From NCBI GenBank assembly GCA_015060255.1, contig SUYV01000002.1, positions 1-64,000 on the forward strand: a stretch of 64,000 nt of DNA, in the 5' to 3' direction. Below, piece after piece: positions 7,192-17,405 of the stretch. A model generated the notes under the pieces. That model was not told where the DNA came from, did not search any database, and saw only the letters and a program-made list of their open reading frames with translations. The first letter of the stretch is position 1. Every line of letters starts with the position of its first letter. Made by a program: the position numbers and the translations under genes. The stretch comes from Bacteroidales bacterium (GTDB lineage Bacteria > Bacteroidota > Bacteroidia > Bacteroidales > UBA932).

Positions 7192-7904
7192 CAGATAGTG
7201 ATTTCAAGATCTATTATTTCGTCAGGCTGCTGCTCCTTGCAGGTTTCGTCTCTGCACACCATGACCCTTCCCGGATATTTTTCGAAAATCTGCCTGTTAT
7301 GAGTAACCATCACGATGGCCGTTCCTTTTTCAATATTGATCCTGGTGAGCAGCTGAAGGATTCCGTCTGCTGTTTCGTTGTCGAGATTTCCGGTAGGCTC
7401 GTCTGCTATGATTACCTGCGGGTCGTTAAGCAATGCTCTTGCTATGGCAATGCGCTGCTGTTCTCCTCCGGAAAGCTGGTATGGCATCTTGTGAGCCTTC
7501 ATTGTCATGCCTACTGCCTTCAGTACCTGTTCTATCCGTTCGGATATCTTATCCTCTTCTTTCCACCCTGTCGCCTTGAGTACAAAAGACAGATTGTCTT
7601 CTACGCTTCTGTCCATCAGGAGCTGGAAGTCTTGGAATACCACTCCCATCTTTCTTCGCAGATATGGAATGTCCTTGCCTTTGATTCCGTTCAGGCTGTA
7701 GCCGCAGACAATGCCTTCTCCTTTGGATAGCTGGTTCTCGGCGATGATTGTCCTGATGATGGATGTCTTTCCGGTGCCGACCTTTCCTACTATATATACG
7801 AAGTCTCCAGGATATACGTCCATGTCCAGACTGTAAATTACTGTGGCCTCGCCGTTCATGATGTCAGCATCTTTAAAGGAAATGATAGGTGTGTTGTCTT
7901 CCAT
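7191..7904 (-). CDS. ftsE: Cell-division ABC transporter ATP-binding protein FtsE
   Basis: 237 residues from the ATG at 7904. Walker A GKVGTGKT (40-47), signature LSGGEQQR (starting ~144) and Walker B VIIADEP (164-170) are intact, with a VMVTHN switch histidine. It resembles FtsE more than lipoprotein-release LolD: very short chain, QDFQLL Q-loop. FtsE works with the membrane protein FtsX to activate wall hydrolases at the septum, but no ftsX is beside it. An upstream ATG at 7928 lies ahead of the predicted transcription start and is rejected. First gene of ftsE-nth-rluA. Confidence 0.85.
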   Translation of the reverse strand: MEDNTPIISFKDADIMNGEATVIYSLDMDVYPGDFVYIVGKVGTGKTSIIRTIIAENQLSKGEGIVCGYSLNGIKGKDIPYLRRKMGVVFQDFQLLMDRSVEDNLSFVLKATGWKEEDKISERIEQVLKAVGMTMKAHKMPYQLSGGEQQRIAIARALLNDPQVIIADEPTGNLDNETADGILQLLTRINIEKGTAIVMVTHNRQIFEKYPGRVMVCRDETCKEQQPDEIIDLEITI

Positions 7905-7929
7905 ACGTAAAAAATCGCTATTAATCACA

Positions 7930-7937
7930 CAAATATA
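7930..7937 (-). promoter_or_regulatory. -7 element for ftsE-nth-rluA
   Basis: TATATTTG on the minus strand; predicted start near 7925. This decides the ftsE start at 7904. It is divergent from the TPR gene promoter. Confidence 0.65.
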
Positions 7938-7950
7938 GTGGAAAAATGGC

Positions 7951-7958
7951 TAAATTTG
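7951..7958 (+). promoter_or_regulatory. -7 element for the TPR/outer-membrane barrel operon
   Basis: TAAATTTG on the plus strand, 15 nt ahead of the first ATG at 7974. No clear -33 element. Confidence 0.5.
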
Positions 7959-7973
7959 TAAAATTTTTGTTTG

Positions 7974-10900
7974 ATGATGAAGTTGAAGACTATATTGGCT
8001 GCAATGATGGCCGCAATGCTGTGTAATGCCGTTGTTCTGTCGGCGGACGATGGTACATCTTTCAGAAAAGGCAAGACACGCTCAAGTGAGTATCGTGACA
8101 TATTGAGATTCCAGGAAAACGGCATGCATGGCCGTGCAGGAATCCTGTTTGATGAAATGTATCGTAACTCCGGCATTGAGGGTCACAGAGGTGCGTCAGT
8201 GCTTAGTGATGTCTGTCTGAATGTTCAAGGTTATGAGTATGCAATGTGGAATTTCATCAATGAGAATCCGCATTCTGTCCTTGTTCCGACGCTCCGATAC
8301 CGACATGCTATCAATCTTTTCGATAAGCAGGAGTATATCGCTGCAGGTGAGCAGTTTGATGCTGTGTCACCGGTGCAGATCGAGAAGAGCCAGCTTGATG
8401 AGTATCTTTTCAAGAAGGCATATTGTGAGCTTGAAAGAGGGGATCTGGACAAGGCGTTGCTGCGTTTCATTGAGCTTGAAAAGAGACCGGTCTCTGATTA
8501 TACCGCGCCATCGAAATATTCCATAGCGTATATCAATTACAAGCAGAAGCATTTCCAGGAGGCGCTTGCATGGTTTGAACGTGCTTCTACAGACAGCCGC
8601 TTCAAGGATATATCCAGCTATTACATAATGGAATGCCGCTTCATGCTGAAGGATTACAGATATGTGACCACATATGGCGGTGAAATGTATGATAAGGTGC
8701 CGGAAGACCGCAAGCCTCATCTTGCGCGTATCCTCTCAGAGTCATGGCTTGTCCTTGGAGACCCGGTGAAGGCTCGTGAGTATTATGAACTTACCATATC
8801 TCCTGAAGGCGAGACAAAGACCCGTACCGATTGGTTCTACAGCGGATCGGTGCTGTATGCGGTTGAAGATTATAAGGGAGCCATAGAGAGTTACAACAAT
8901 ATGGGTGTGCGCGCAGACTCCCTTGGTCAGGTGGCAAATTATCATCTTGGATTCAGTTATGTGCAGACCAGGAACAAGGTCGCTGCACTGGATGCCTTCA
9001 AGGATGCCGCGATGTCCACATTCGACCTTGCTGTTGCTGAAGACGCTCATTTCAATTGGGCAAAGCTCGCCTTTGATATCAATAATGATTCATCTGTCTT
9101 CCAGGATTATATGAGGAGATATTCTGATCGTGCAAAGGACGAGAGGATATACAGCTATATGGCAGTGGCAGCCTTGCATAATCGTGATTATGCCGGTGCT
9201 GTAGACGCATATGGAATGATTGACGAGCTGGATCCTGATATGAAGAACAATTACATGAAGGCAAACTATCTCAGGGCGGAGCAGCTGGTGTCTGCTGGTT
9301 CATACCGTATGGCTATACCATGTCTGAAGATAGCGGCTTATTATTCAGACAGAGGCAGCAGGTTCAACCAGCTTGCCAGATTCTGGCTGGCCGAATCATA
9401 TTACAGGAATGACCAGTATGAAATGGCCAGGGAAACATTCAATGAACTTTACAACCAGTCTGCATTGTTCCGTCAGCCTGAGTCTTACCTTCTTCCTTAC
9501 AATATCGCCTATTGCTATTTCAAGGAGGAGGATTACAGTTCGGCTGTGAAATGGTTCAGATATTATCTCAACAGTTCTTCCGTTGAATTCAAGAAGGAGG
9601 CGCTGGTGAGGATCGGTGACTGCTATTTCATTACCAGGGATTATAAGAATGCAAGTGCGTCATACGATGCTGTCGTAGATGAATTCTTTGATGTAAACGA
9701 CATATATCCATATTACCAGTCAGCGGTTTCATATGGACTTTCGGGTAATACGACCAGAAAGATAAAGCTATTGTCTTCCGTTCTTGATGCGGATCCGGAG
9801 TCTGAGTTCTATCCTGAGGCTCTGCTCGAGCTCGGACGTGCTTATGTCGTGAAGGAGGATGATGCCAATGCATACAGATGTTTCAACAGATTGGCTGAAA
9901 GCGTGAAGGATACGTCATTCGTTGCGCGGGCATATATCGAGATGGGGTCTCTGTCAAGGAATCAGTCGCAGTTCAACGAGGCTTTGGGATATTACAAGAC
10001 AGTTGTTGAAGAAATGCCGTTATCCGGTTATGCGGAAGATGCTCTTGCTGCCATAGAGTCCATATATCAGACCAAGAATGAGCCTGAAGAATATATCCGC
10101 TATATAGAGAGCATCGGTAAAGGTGCTTCCAAGTCTGAAGATGAGAAGGAAGACATGATCTTCAATTCGGCAGAGCAGGTCTATATAACTGAAAACTATC
10201 ACAAGGCCTTGGCTTCTCTTCAGTCATATCTTGAAACCTATCCTGATGGACGATATGTGTACAGGGCATATTTCTATATGGCAGATTCGTACAGGCAACT
10301 TGGCAAGCTTGAACAGGCTTGTGACTATTACAAGCAGGTGATCGAAGGTGGCAGTGGGTCGTATGTCGAACTGTCAATGCTGAGTTTTGCCGATATCTCG
10401 TATAAGCTGGAACGTTGGGATGATGCATTCGGAGGATACTCTTCATTGTATTCGTCGGCGAGGTTTGAGAACAATAAGCTGGCAGCTCTTTCCGGTATGA
10501 TGCGTTCTGCCTATAAGGGACACAAGTGGGAAGAGGCTGTCAAGAATGCTGACAAGGTCCTTTTCGACAGCAGGATCGGGGAGGATGTCAAGCGTGAGGC
10601 TGAATATATCAAGGCCAAGTCATATCTTGCCACAAGCCGAAGAAGCGAAGCTCTTGTGATCATGGAGAAGCTTGCTGCAGATCTGAAGGATGGATACGGT
10701 GCTGAAGCAGCCTATATGCTTATTCTTGACAGCTACGACAAGGCTGAATTCTCTGATGTGGAGAATAAGGTATATGCTTTCTCTGATGCCGCTTCTCCGC
10801 AGACATACTGGCTTGCCAAAAGCTTTATTGTCCTTGGAGATGCGTTTGCCGACAGAGGTGAATACACTCAGGCCAAGGCTACATTCGAGAGTGTCCGTGA

Positions 10901-10997
10901 CGGATATAAGCCGGTTTCGTCTGATGATGACGTTCTGGACAATGTACGCATGCGTCTGGATAAACTCCAGGAAATAATGGCTTCTAATAATAGATAA
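7974..10997 (+). CDS. Large secreted tetratricopeptide-repeat protein
   Basis: About 1007 residues. A short hydrophobic signal sequence (roughly residues 3-25, ending at VVLSA) is followed almost entirely by TPR-like helical repeats: many YxxAxxxF/Y units such as EALAWFERA, KAREYYEL, GAIESYNNM and QACDYYKQV. No cysteine lipobox is seen, so it is probably a soluble periplasmic or surface scaffold. An in-frame TTG precedes two ATGs; the ATG start is preferred. The stop is 4 nt before the barrel gene, so the two are co-transcribed and likely partners. Specific function unknown. Confidence 0.8.
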   Translation: MMKLKTILAAMMAAMLCNAVVLSADDGTSFRKGKTRSSEYRDILRFQENGMHGRAGILFDEMYRNSGIEGHRGASVLSDVCLNVQGYEYAMWNFINENPHSVLVPTLRYRHAINLFDKQEYIAAGEQFDAVSPVQIEKSQLDEYLFKKAYCELERGDLDKALLRFIELEKRPVSDYTAPSKYSIAYINYKQKHFQEALAWFERASTDSRFKDISSYYIMECRFMLKDYRYVTTYGGEMYDKVPEDRKPHLARILSESWLVLGDPVKAREYYELTISPEGETKTRTDWFYSGSVLYAVEDYKGAIESYNNMGVRADSLGQVANYHLGFSYVQTRNKVAALDAFKDAAMSTFDLAVAEDAHFNWAKLAFDINNDSSVFQDYMRRYSDRAKDERIYSYMAVAALHNRDYAGAVDAYGMIDELDPDMKNNYMKANYLRAEQLVSAGSYRMAIPCLKIAAYYSDRGSRFNQLARFWLAESYYRNDQYEMARETFNELYNQSALFRQPESYLLPYNIAYCYFKEEDYSSAVKWFRYYLNSSSVEFKKEALVRIGDCYFITRDYKNASASYDAVVDEFFDVNDIYPYYQSAVSYGLSGNTTRKIKLLSSVLDADPESEFYPEALLELGRAYVVKEDDANAYRCFNRLAESVKDTSFVARAYIEMGSLSRNQSQFNEALGYYKTVVEEMPLSGYAEDALAAIESIYQTKNEPEEYIRYIESIGKGASKSEDEKEDMIFNSAEQVYITENYHKALASLQSYLETYPDGRYVYRAYFYMADSYRQLGKLEQACDYYKQVIEGGSGSYVELSMLSFADISYKLERWDDAFGGYSSLYSSARFENNKLAALSGMMRSAYKGHKWEEAVKNADKVLFDSRIGEDVKREAEYIKAKSYLATSRRSEALVIMEKLAADLKDGYGAEAAYMLILDSYDKAEFSDVENKVYAFSDAASPQTYWLAKSFIVLGDAFADRGEYTQAKATFESVRDGYKPVSSDDDVLDNVRMRLDKLQEIMASNNR

Positions 10998-11001
10998 GGA
11001 T

Positions 11002-12774
11002 ATGATCATGAATAATATACGTAAGTTTGTCTCTTTGGTTGTAGCATCGGTTCCTTTTGTTGTATCGGCACAGGATATCGATCCTACGGTTGTCGTGAAC
11101 AGAGCATATGAGGGAAAGTTGATGGAGGTTCACAAGCCTTTGCTTGAAATGGCGATACCCGATACGGTAACACGTTTTGACCTTGATTTCGACTATTCTG
11201 TCTTCGAAAAGCCATATAAGGGTGCATATGAATTCAATCCATACGTGCTTACGATGCAGCCTGCCTCTGCTGTTCAGTCGCCAAAGAAGTTTTTTCTCAA
11301 GGCCGGCTTAGGGTATACTCTCAATCCTGAGTTCGACATGGTCTGGTCTCCGGTATTCAAAGGTGATTTCAGGATGGATGTCTATGCATTCCATCGTTCA
11401 TACGTCGGCTCTTACAGGTCGTTCAGGCCTGAAGCGGATGCTTCATCCGCTCCTGTTGTAATCGATCGCTGGAAGCAGACAGGTGGAGACAAGGCCCGCT
11501 GGAAAGGATACGATCTTCTGACCCGTGCAGGTGTTGACGGCGTATATGACTGGAAGACGGGTGCCATAGGTTTTGATGTGGCATATCATGGACTGGCCTC
11601 AAAGGATCTTCGCAAGACAAGGGCGTATGATGCATTGGATGTCAGCCTTGCCGTTTCATCTAAGTCGAGCCAGGAATCCTATTTCATGTACGACATCAAG
11701 GCGGATTACAGGTTTGCTGAAGATAAGATAGTATTCATCGAAAAGGATGATTATGTCGGGGAACATATCTTCGATGTCAATGCGGTTCTTGGACAGGTCT
11801 TCACGCATGAGCACAAGATGCTCTTTGATGTGGATCTGGATCTTGCCGCGTACAACCACAGTGTGTTTGCCGGTACGGCAGGACAATTCTCGATTGTGCC
11901 TCACTATGTGTTTGCGCGCGGCAGGTGGCACGTTGATGCCGGACTTCGTATCGCAAAGATCCTGCGTTCGAATGATCCCGATGCAATGTTCCAGACACGC
12001 GAGCAGGTGGTATATCCTGATGTCAAGGCATGGTTTGCCGCTATTCCGGACGCACTCAGGGTATATGCTGTTGCAGGTGGCGGAAACCGTCTGAATACCT
12101 ATTCGTCCCTGCTTCAGGAAAATCATCATATGGACACAGCCTTCGGATGGGGAAGATGGAAATTCATGGATGCAGACATTGAGCGCGTTTCAGTCTATCT
12201 CGGTATTGACGGACGCATAGGCTCCAAGTTCTCATATGATGTCCATACAGGATATGCCAATTACAGCAATGCCCTTCTTGATGCGGTGCTGGTTTCTACA
12301 GTCAAGACGATGGAGGGCCCTCAGTATGTGCCGGGTGTCGGATATGCTCCATATCAGAAATACTTTGCTGCTGCGTCGTGGTCATGGAAGACCGAAAGTT
12401 TCAGATTTGATGGTGATGTCGAATATGCCTATGTGTGGGGTATCAGGAATGCAGATGGACTTTTCGCTCCATCTCCACTTACCGGAAAAGTCGCTTTCGA
12501 GTATAATTGGAGCAGAAGGGTATATGCCGGAGTCGATTGCATGTTCGCGACAGGACGTAAGGGAAGCATTCTGGACCTTACATCAGGAGACGCCGTCCAT
12601 GAAGCTCTCATCCCGGGATATGCAGAGCTCGGACTGTATCTGGAAGTCTCTGCAAGTCATATGCTTTCGTTCTGGGCTCGTGGCGGAAATCTGCTGAATA
12701 TGACCATTCAGCGCAACCCTCTTTATGCTGAAAGAGGTGCGTATTTTACCCTCGGAATTTGCTTGAATTTATAG
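11002..12774 (+). CDS. Outer-membrane beta-barrel protein (TonB-receptor-like, no plug domain seen)
   Basis: About 590 residues. The signal peptide ends VPFVVSAQ near residue 24. The rest is rich in alternating aromatic strands (for example FFLKAGLGYTLNPEFD and RMDVYAFHRSYVGSY) and ends in an aromatic/hydrophobic strand (YFTLGICLNL), as outer-membrane barrels do. I see no TonB box, plug or carboxypeptidase-like domain, so it is not a classical SusC. An ATG at 11008 is an alternative start. It follows the TPR gene by 4 nt; the pair precedes gyrB, which has its own promoter. Confidence 0.7.
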   Translation: MIMNNIRKFVSLVVASVPFVVSAQDIDPTVVVNRAYEGKLMEVHKPLLEMAIPDTVTRFDLDFDYSVFEKPYKGAYEFNPYVLTMQPASAVQSPKKFFLKAGLGYTLNPEFDMVWSPVFKGDFRMDVYAFHRSYVGSYRSFRPEADASSAPVVIDRWKQTGGDKARWKGYDLLTRAGVDGVYDWKTGAIGFDVAYHGLASKDLRKTRAYDALDVSLAVSSKSSQESYFMYDIKADYRFAEDKIVFIEKDDYVGEHIFDVNAVLGQVFTHEHKMLFDVDLDLAAYNHSVFAGTAGQFSIVPHYVFARGRWHVDAGLRIAKILRSNDPDAMFQTREQVVYPDVKAWFAAIPDALRVYAVAGGGNRLNTYSSLLQENHHMDTAFGWGRWKFMDADIERVSVYLGIDGRIGSKFSYDVHTGYANYSNALLDAVLVSTVKTMEGPQYVPGVGYAPYQKYFAAASWSWKTESFRFDGDVEYAYVWGIRNADGLFAPSPLTGKVAFEYNWSRRVYAGVDCMFATGRKGSILDLTSGDAVHEALIPGYAELGLYLEVSASHMLSFWARGGNLLNMTIQRNPLYAERGAYFTLGICLNL

Positions 12775-12792
12775 GAAAAATTGCTATATTTG
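12763..12792 (+). promoter_or_regulatory. Promoter of gyrB
   Basis: TTG (12763-12765), 19-nt spacer, TATATTTG (12785-12792). The -33 element lies inside the last codons of the barrel gene. Confidence 0.7.
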
Positions 12793-12803
12793 TCCGTTTG
12801 TAA

Positions 12804-14810
<2,007 letters not shown>

Positions 14811-14850
14811 TCTATAGAAAGTACTAAACCAAAACAACAATCTGACAGTT

Positions 14851-16119
14851 ATGACTGACATTTTTGAAAGAATCGAGAAGCATTCAGGTGGCCCTCTCGG
14901 ACAGTATGCTGCAAAGGCATTCGGTTACTACATGTTCCCGAAGCTTGAAGGTGAACTTGGCCCTCATATGAAATTCCAGGGCAAGGACGTTCTTGTATGG
15001 AGTCTTAACAACTACCTTGGCCTTGCAAATCATCCTGAGGTCAGAAAGGCGGATGCTGAAGCTGCTGCAAAGTGGGGCCTTGCCTATCCTATGGGAAGCC
15101 GTATGATGACAGGTCACACCGATCTTCATGAAAGGTTTGAGCGCGAACTTGCAGAGTTCGAGCGCAAGGAGGATGCATTCCTCTTCAATTTCGGATATCA
15201 GGGAATCCTTTCGACCATCGACGCTCTCATGGACCGTCACGATGTTATCGTATACGATTCAGAGGCTCATGCCTGCCTTATCGACGGTGCGCGCATGCAT
15301 ATGGGTAAGAGAATGACTTTCCGTCATAATGATTATGAAAGCTGTGAGAAGACTCTCCAGAGAGCTACAAGGCTTTGCGAAGAGACCGGTGGCGGTATCC
15401 TCCTCATCACAGAGGGTGTATACGGAATGACAGGTGCCCTCGGATTCCTCGACAAGATCGTTGAGCTCAAGAAGAAATATAAGTTCAGAATCCTCATTGA
15501 CGATGCTCACGGATTCGGTAACATGGGTCCTACAGGCCGCGGTACATCAGAGCACTTCGGTGTTATGGACGAGGTTGACCTCTATATCGGAGCATATGCA
15601 AAGTCAATGGCATCAATCGGCGGATTCGTTGCGGGTCCAAAGAAGATCATCAACTATCTCCGTTTCAACATGCGTTCTCAGATCTATGCAAAGTCTCTTC
15701 CTATGGCACTCGTAGCGGGTGGTCTCAAGAGACTTGAGATCATCAGAAGCAAGGAGGGTGACGAACTCCGCAAGAAACTCTTCACCATCACCAAGGCTCT
15801 CCAGGACGGTTTCCGCAACCTCGGATTCGAGATCGGACCTGCAGAGGCATGCGTTACACCGGTGCAGATCAAGGGTGGTGTAGGTCAGGCTTCAAGAATG
15901 GCAGTCGACCTCCGCGAGAACTACGGAATCTTCTGCTCTGTTGTCATCTATCCGGTAATCCCTAAGGGTATGGTCATCTTCCGCATCATCTCTACAGCGG
16001 CTCACTCGATGGAAGATGTAGAGCGTACTCTCAAGGCATTTACCGAAGTACGTGCAAAGCTTGATGCCGGTTACTATGATGGCGACGAGGGCGATATCGT
16101 GGATATGGCTATCAAGTAG
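14851..16119 (+). CDS. Alpha-oxoamine synthase family PLP enzyme (serine palmitoyltransferase / cysteate acyltransferase type)
   Basis: 422 residues. It has the oxoamine synthase core: SLNNYLGLANHP (51-62), His140 that stacks on PLP, DDAH (217-220) and the Schiff-base lysine Lys251 in AKSMASIGG. Family members condense an acyl thioester with an amino acid. In Bacteroidetes these include serine palmitoyltransferase (sphingolipids), cysteate fatty acyltransferase (capnine/sulfonolipids) and 2-amino-3-ketobutyrate ligase. The long C-terminus, and a start unlike Kbl or BioF as I know them, favour a lipid role; I cannot pick the substrate. It lies 3 nt upstream of a condensation-fold protein, which supports an acyl-transfer pathway. 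Confidence 0.75.
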   Translation: MTDIFERIEKHSGGPLGQYAAKAFGYYMFPKLEGELGPHMKFQGKDVLVWSLNNYLGLANHPEVRKADAEAAAKWGLAYPMGSRMMTGHTDLHERFERELAEFERKEDAFLFNFGYQGILSTIDALMDRHDVIVYDSEAHACLIDGARMHMGKRMTFRHNDYESCEKTLQRATRLCEETGGGILLITEGVYGMTGALGFLDKIVELKKKYKFRILIDDAHGFGNMGPTGRGTSEHFGVMDEVDLYIGAYAKSMASIGGFVAGPKKIINYLRFNMRSQIYAKSLPMALVAGGLKRLEIIRSKEGDELRKKLFTITKALQDGFRNLGFEIGPAEACVTPVQIKGGVGQASRMAVDLRENYGIFCSVVIYPVIPKGMVIFRIISTAAHSMEDVERTLKAFTEVRAKLDAGYYDGDEGDIVDMAIK

Positions 16120-16122
16120 AAT

Positions 16123-17400
16123 ATGAATGAATTCCTTGTTCCTTCCCTTTGTGGAAGGACATATCTATACGGCAGGAATGCCGCTGCATCAGTGTCGTCA
16201 CGTATTGTGACGGCACTGACTATGCATATAAGACCGGGTATCCTGTCGGATGCACTGCAGGAAGCTGCTGTCAGATTCCCGCAGATTGCTGTCGGACTTT
16301 CAGTCTGTGACGAAAGGTATGTGTTTACGACACCTGAAGCAAAGGTGCCGGTATTTGATGCTCTGGAGCAGATGCCTGAGGACTTTTCCGACAGTCGCCT
16401 GAATGGTTATCTGTTCAGGGTTTCATTCCATCACAAGACCATATTCTTTGATTTCCACAGAAGCATTGCAGACGAATTCGGAATGATTTCCTTCGTCAAG
16501 GCGGTCTTGCTCAGATATCTGGAATTGTCCGGATTCCCTGTCAGGACAGACGGATCGGTCAAACTGATGTCCAGCGAGTATTTCAAGGCAGAAGGTGATG
16601 ATCCTATGGTCCGTATGGATGATGTCAATGCATCGCGTCCTGTGTGGTATATGGATGCGAAAGCTGTAGTGCCTGAGCCGGTTACGGTTTCGATGGAGCA
16701 GGTTGTGCAGGTTCGTATTCCGTTACATAAGCTGAAAAGGGATTATTCCGAGTTGGGAAATGTTCCTGTCACATATATTGCTCCTTTCTTTTCGCATGCA
16801 GTCCATGAGATGATTGCCGGTGAAATGGAGGTCGGTGAGTATGTTGTTGCATCTGTGCAGGTCAATCTGAGACCTTACTATCCGTCGGCATCCCTTCGCC
16901 CATATCATACACCGATCTTCCTTGCATATAACAGGAATCTGACAGATTATCCTTACGGTACGGTGCTGATGTCTCAGAAGAAGCTTCTTGAGGCCCAGCT
17001 TAAGAATGACACCTTGGCATATAGCGCTCAGCGCAAGATTGCTGACATTGAGAAGGCTTATGATGTCAAAGGACCTATGGAGGAGGTTGACAGAAATTTC
17101 GATGCCGTAAATGAAGCGATGCGCAAAAGGTCTACTTATGACATCTGCAGGATCGGAAATGTGATATTGCCGGATAGTATGCAGAGACTTGTTACGGAAT
17201 TCTATCCTGTGATCCCTTCCGGAAACAGATTGTTCTCCGTTACTGTAGAGACTTTCCGAGGTGAACTTTGTATCACGGTGAGTGGAAAACGCAATACCGG
17301 GTCTGTGTGTGGCAGACTTGTTGAACTCCTTCAGGAAAATGATATAGAAGCCTATGTGGCAGATGGTTATGAGTATACGCCTCTGTCATTCAAGAAATAG
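16123..17400 (+). CDS. Condensation/acyltransferase-superfamily protein with a degenerate active site
   Basis: 425 residues. The layout resembles alcohol-acetyltransferase and condensation-domain proteins of the chloramphenicol-acetyltransferase fold: an early FP.I... segment, a motif near residue 112, then a NLRPYYP segment near 250, like the NxRP of this superfamily. The usual HHxxxDG reads His112-Arg113-SIA-Asp117-Glu118, so the second, catalytic histidine is Arg and the Gly is Glu. It has no signal peptide. Packed between the oxoamine synthase (3 nt) and the PgpH gene (5 nt). It may be an acyl carrier-binding or non-catalytic partner, or use a different residue. Confidence 0.55.
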   Translation: MNEFLVPSLCGRTYLYGRNAAASVSSRIVTALTMHIRPGILSDALQEAAVRFPQIAVGLSVCDERYVFTTPEAKVPVFDALEQMPEDFSDSRLNGYLFRVSFHHKTIFFDFHRSIADEFGMISFVKAVLLRYLELSGFPVRTDGSVKLMSSEYFKAEGDDPMVRMDDVNASRPVWYMDAKAVVPEPVTVSMEQVVQVRIPLHKLKRDYSELGNVPVTYIAPFFSHAVHEMIAGEMEVGEYVVASVQVNLRPYYPSASLRPYHTPIFLAYNRNLTDYPYGTVLMSQKKLLEAQLKNDTLAYSAQRKIADIEKAYDVKGPMEEVDRNFDAVNEAMRKRSTYDICRIGNVILPDSMQRLVTEFYPVIPSGNRLFSVTVETFRGELCITVSGKRNTGSVCGRLVELLQENDIEAYVADGYEYTPLSFKK

Positions 17401-17405
17401 ATTAT

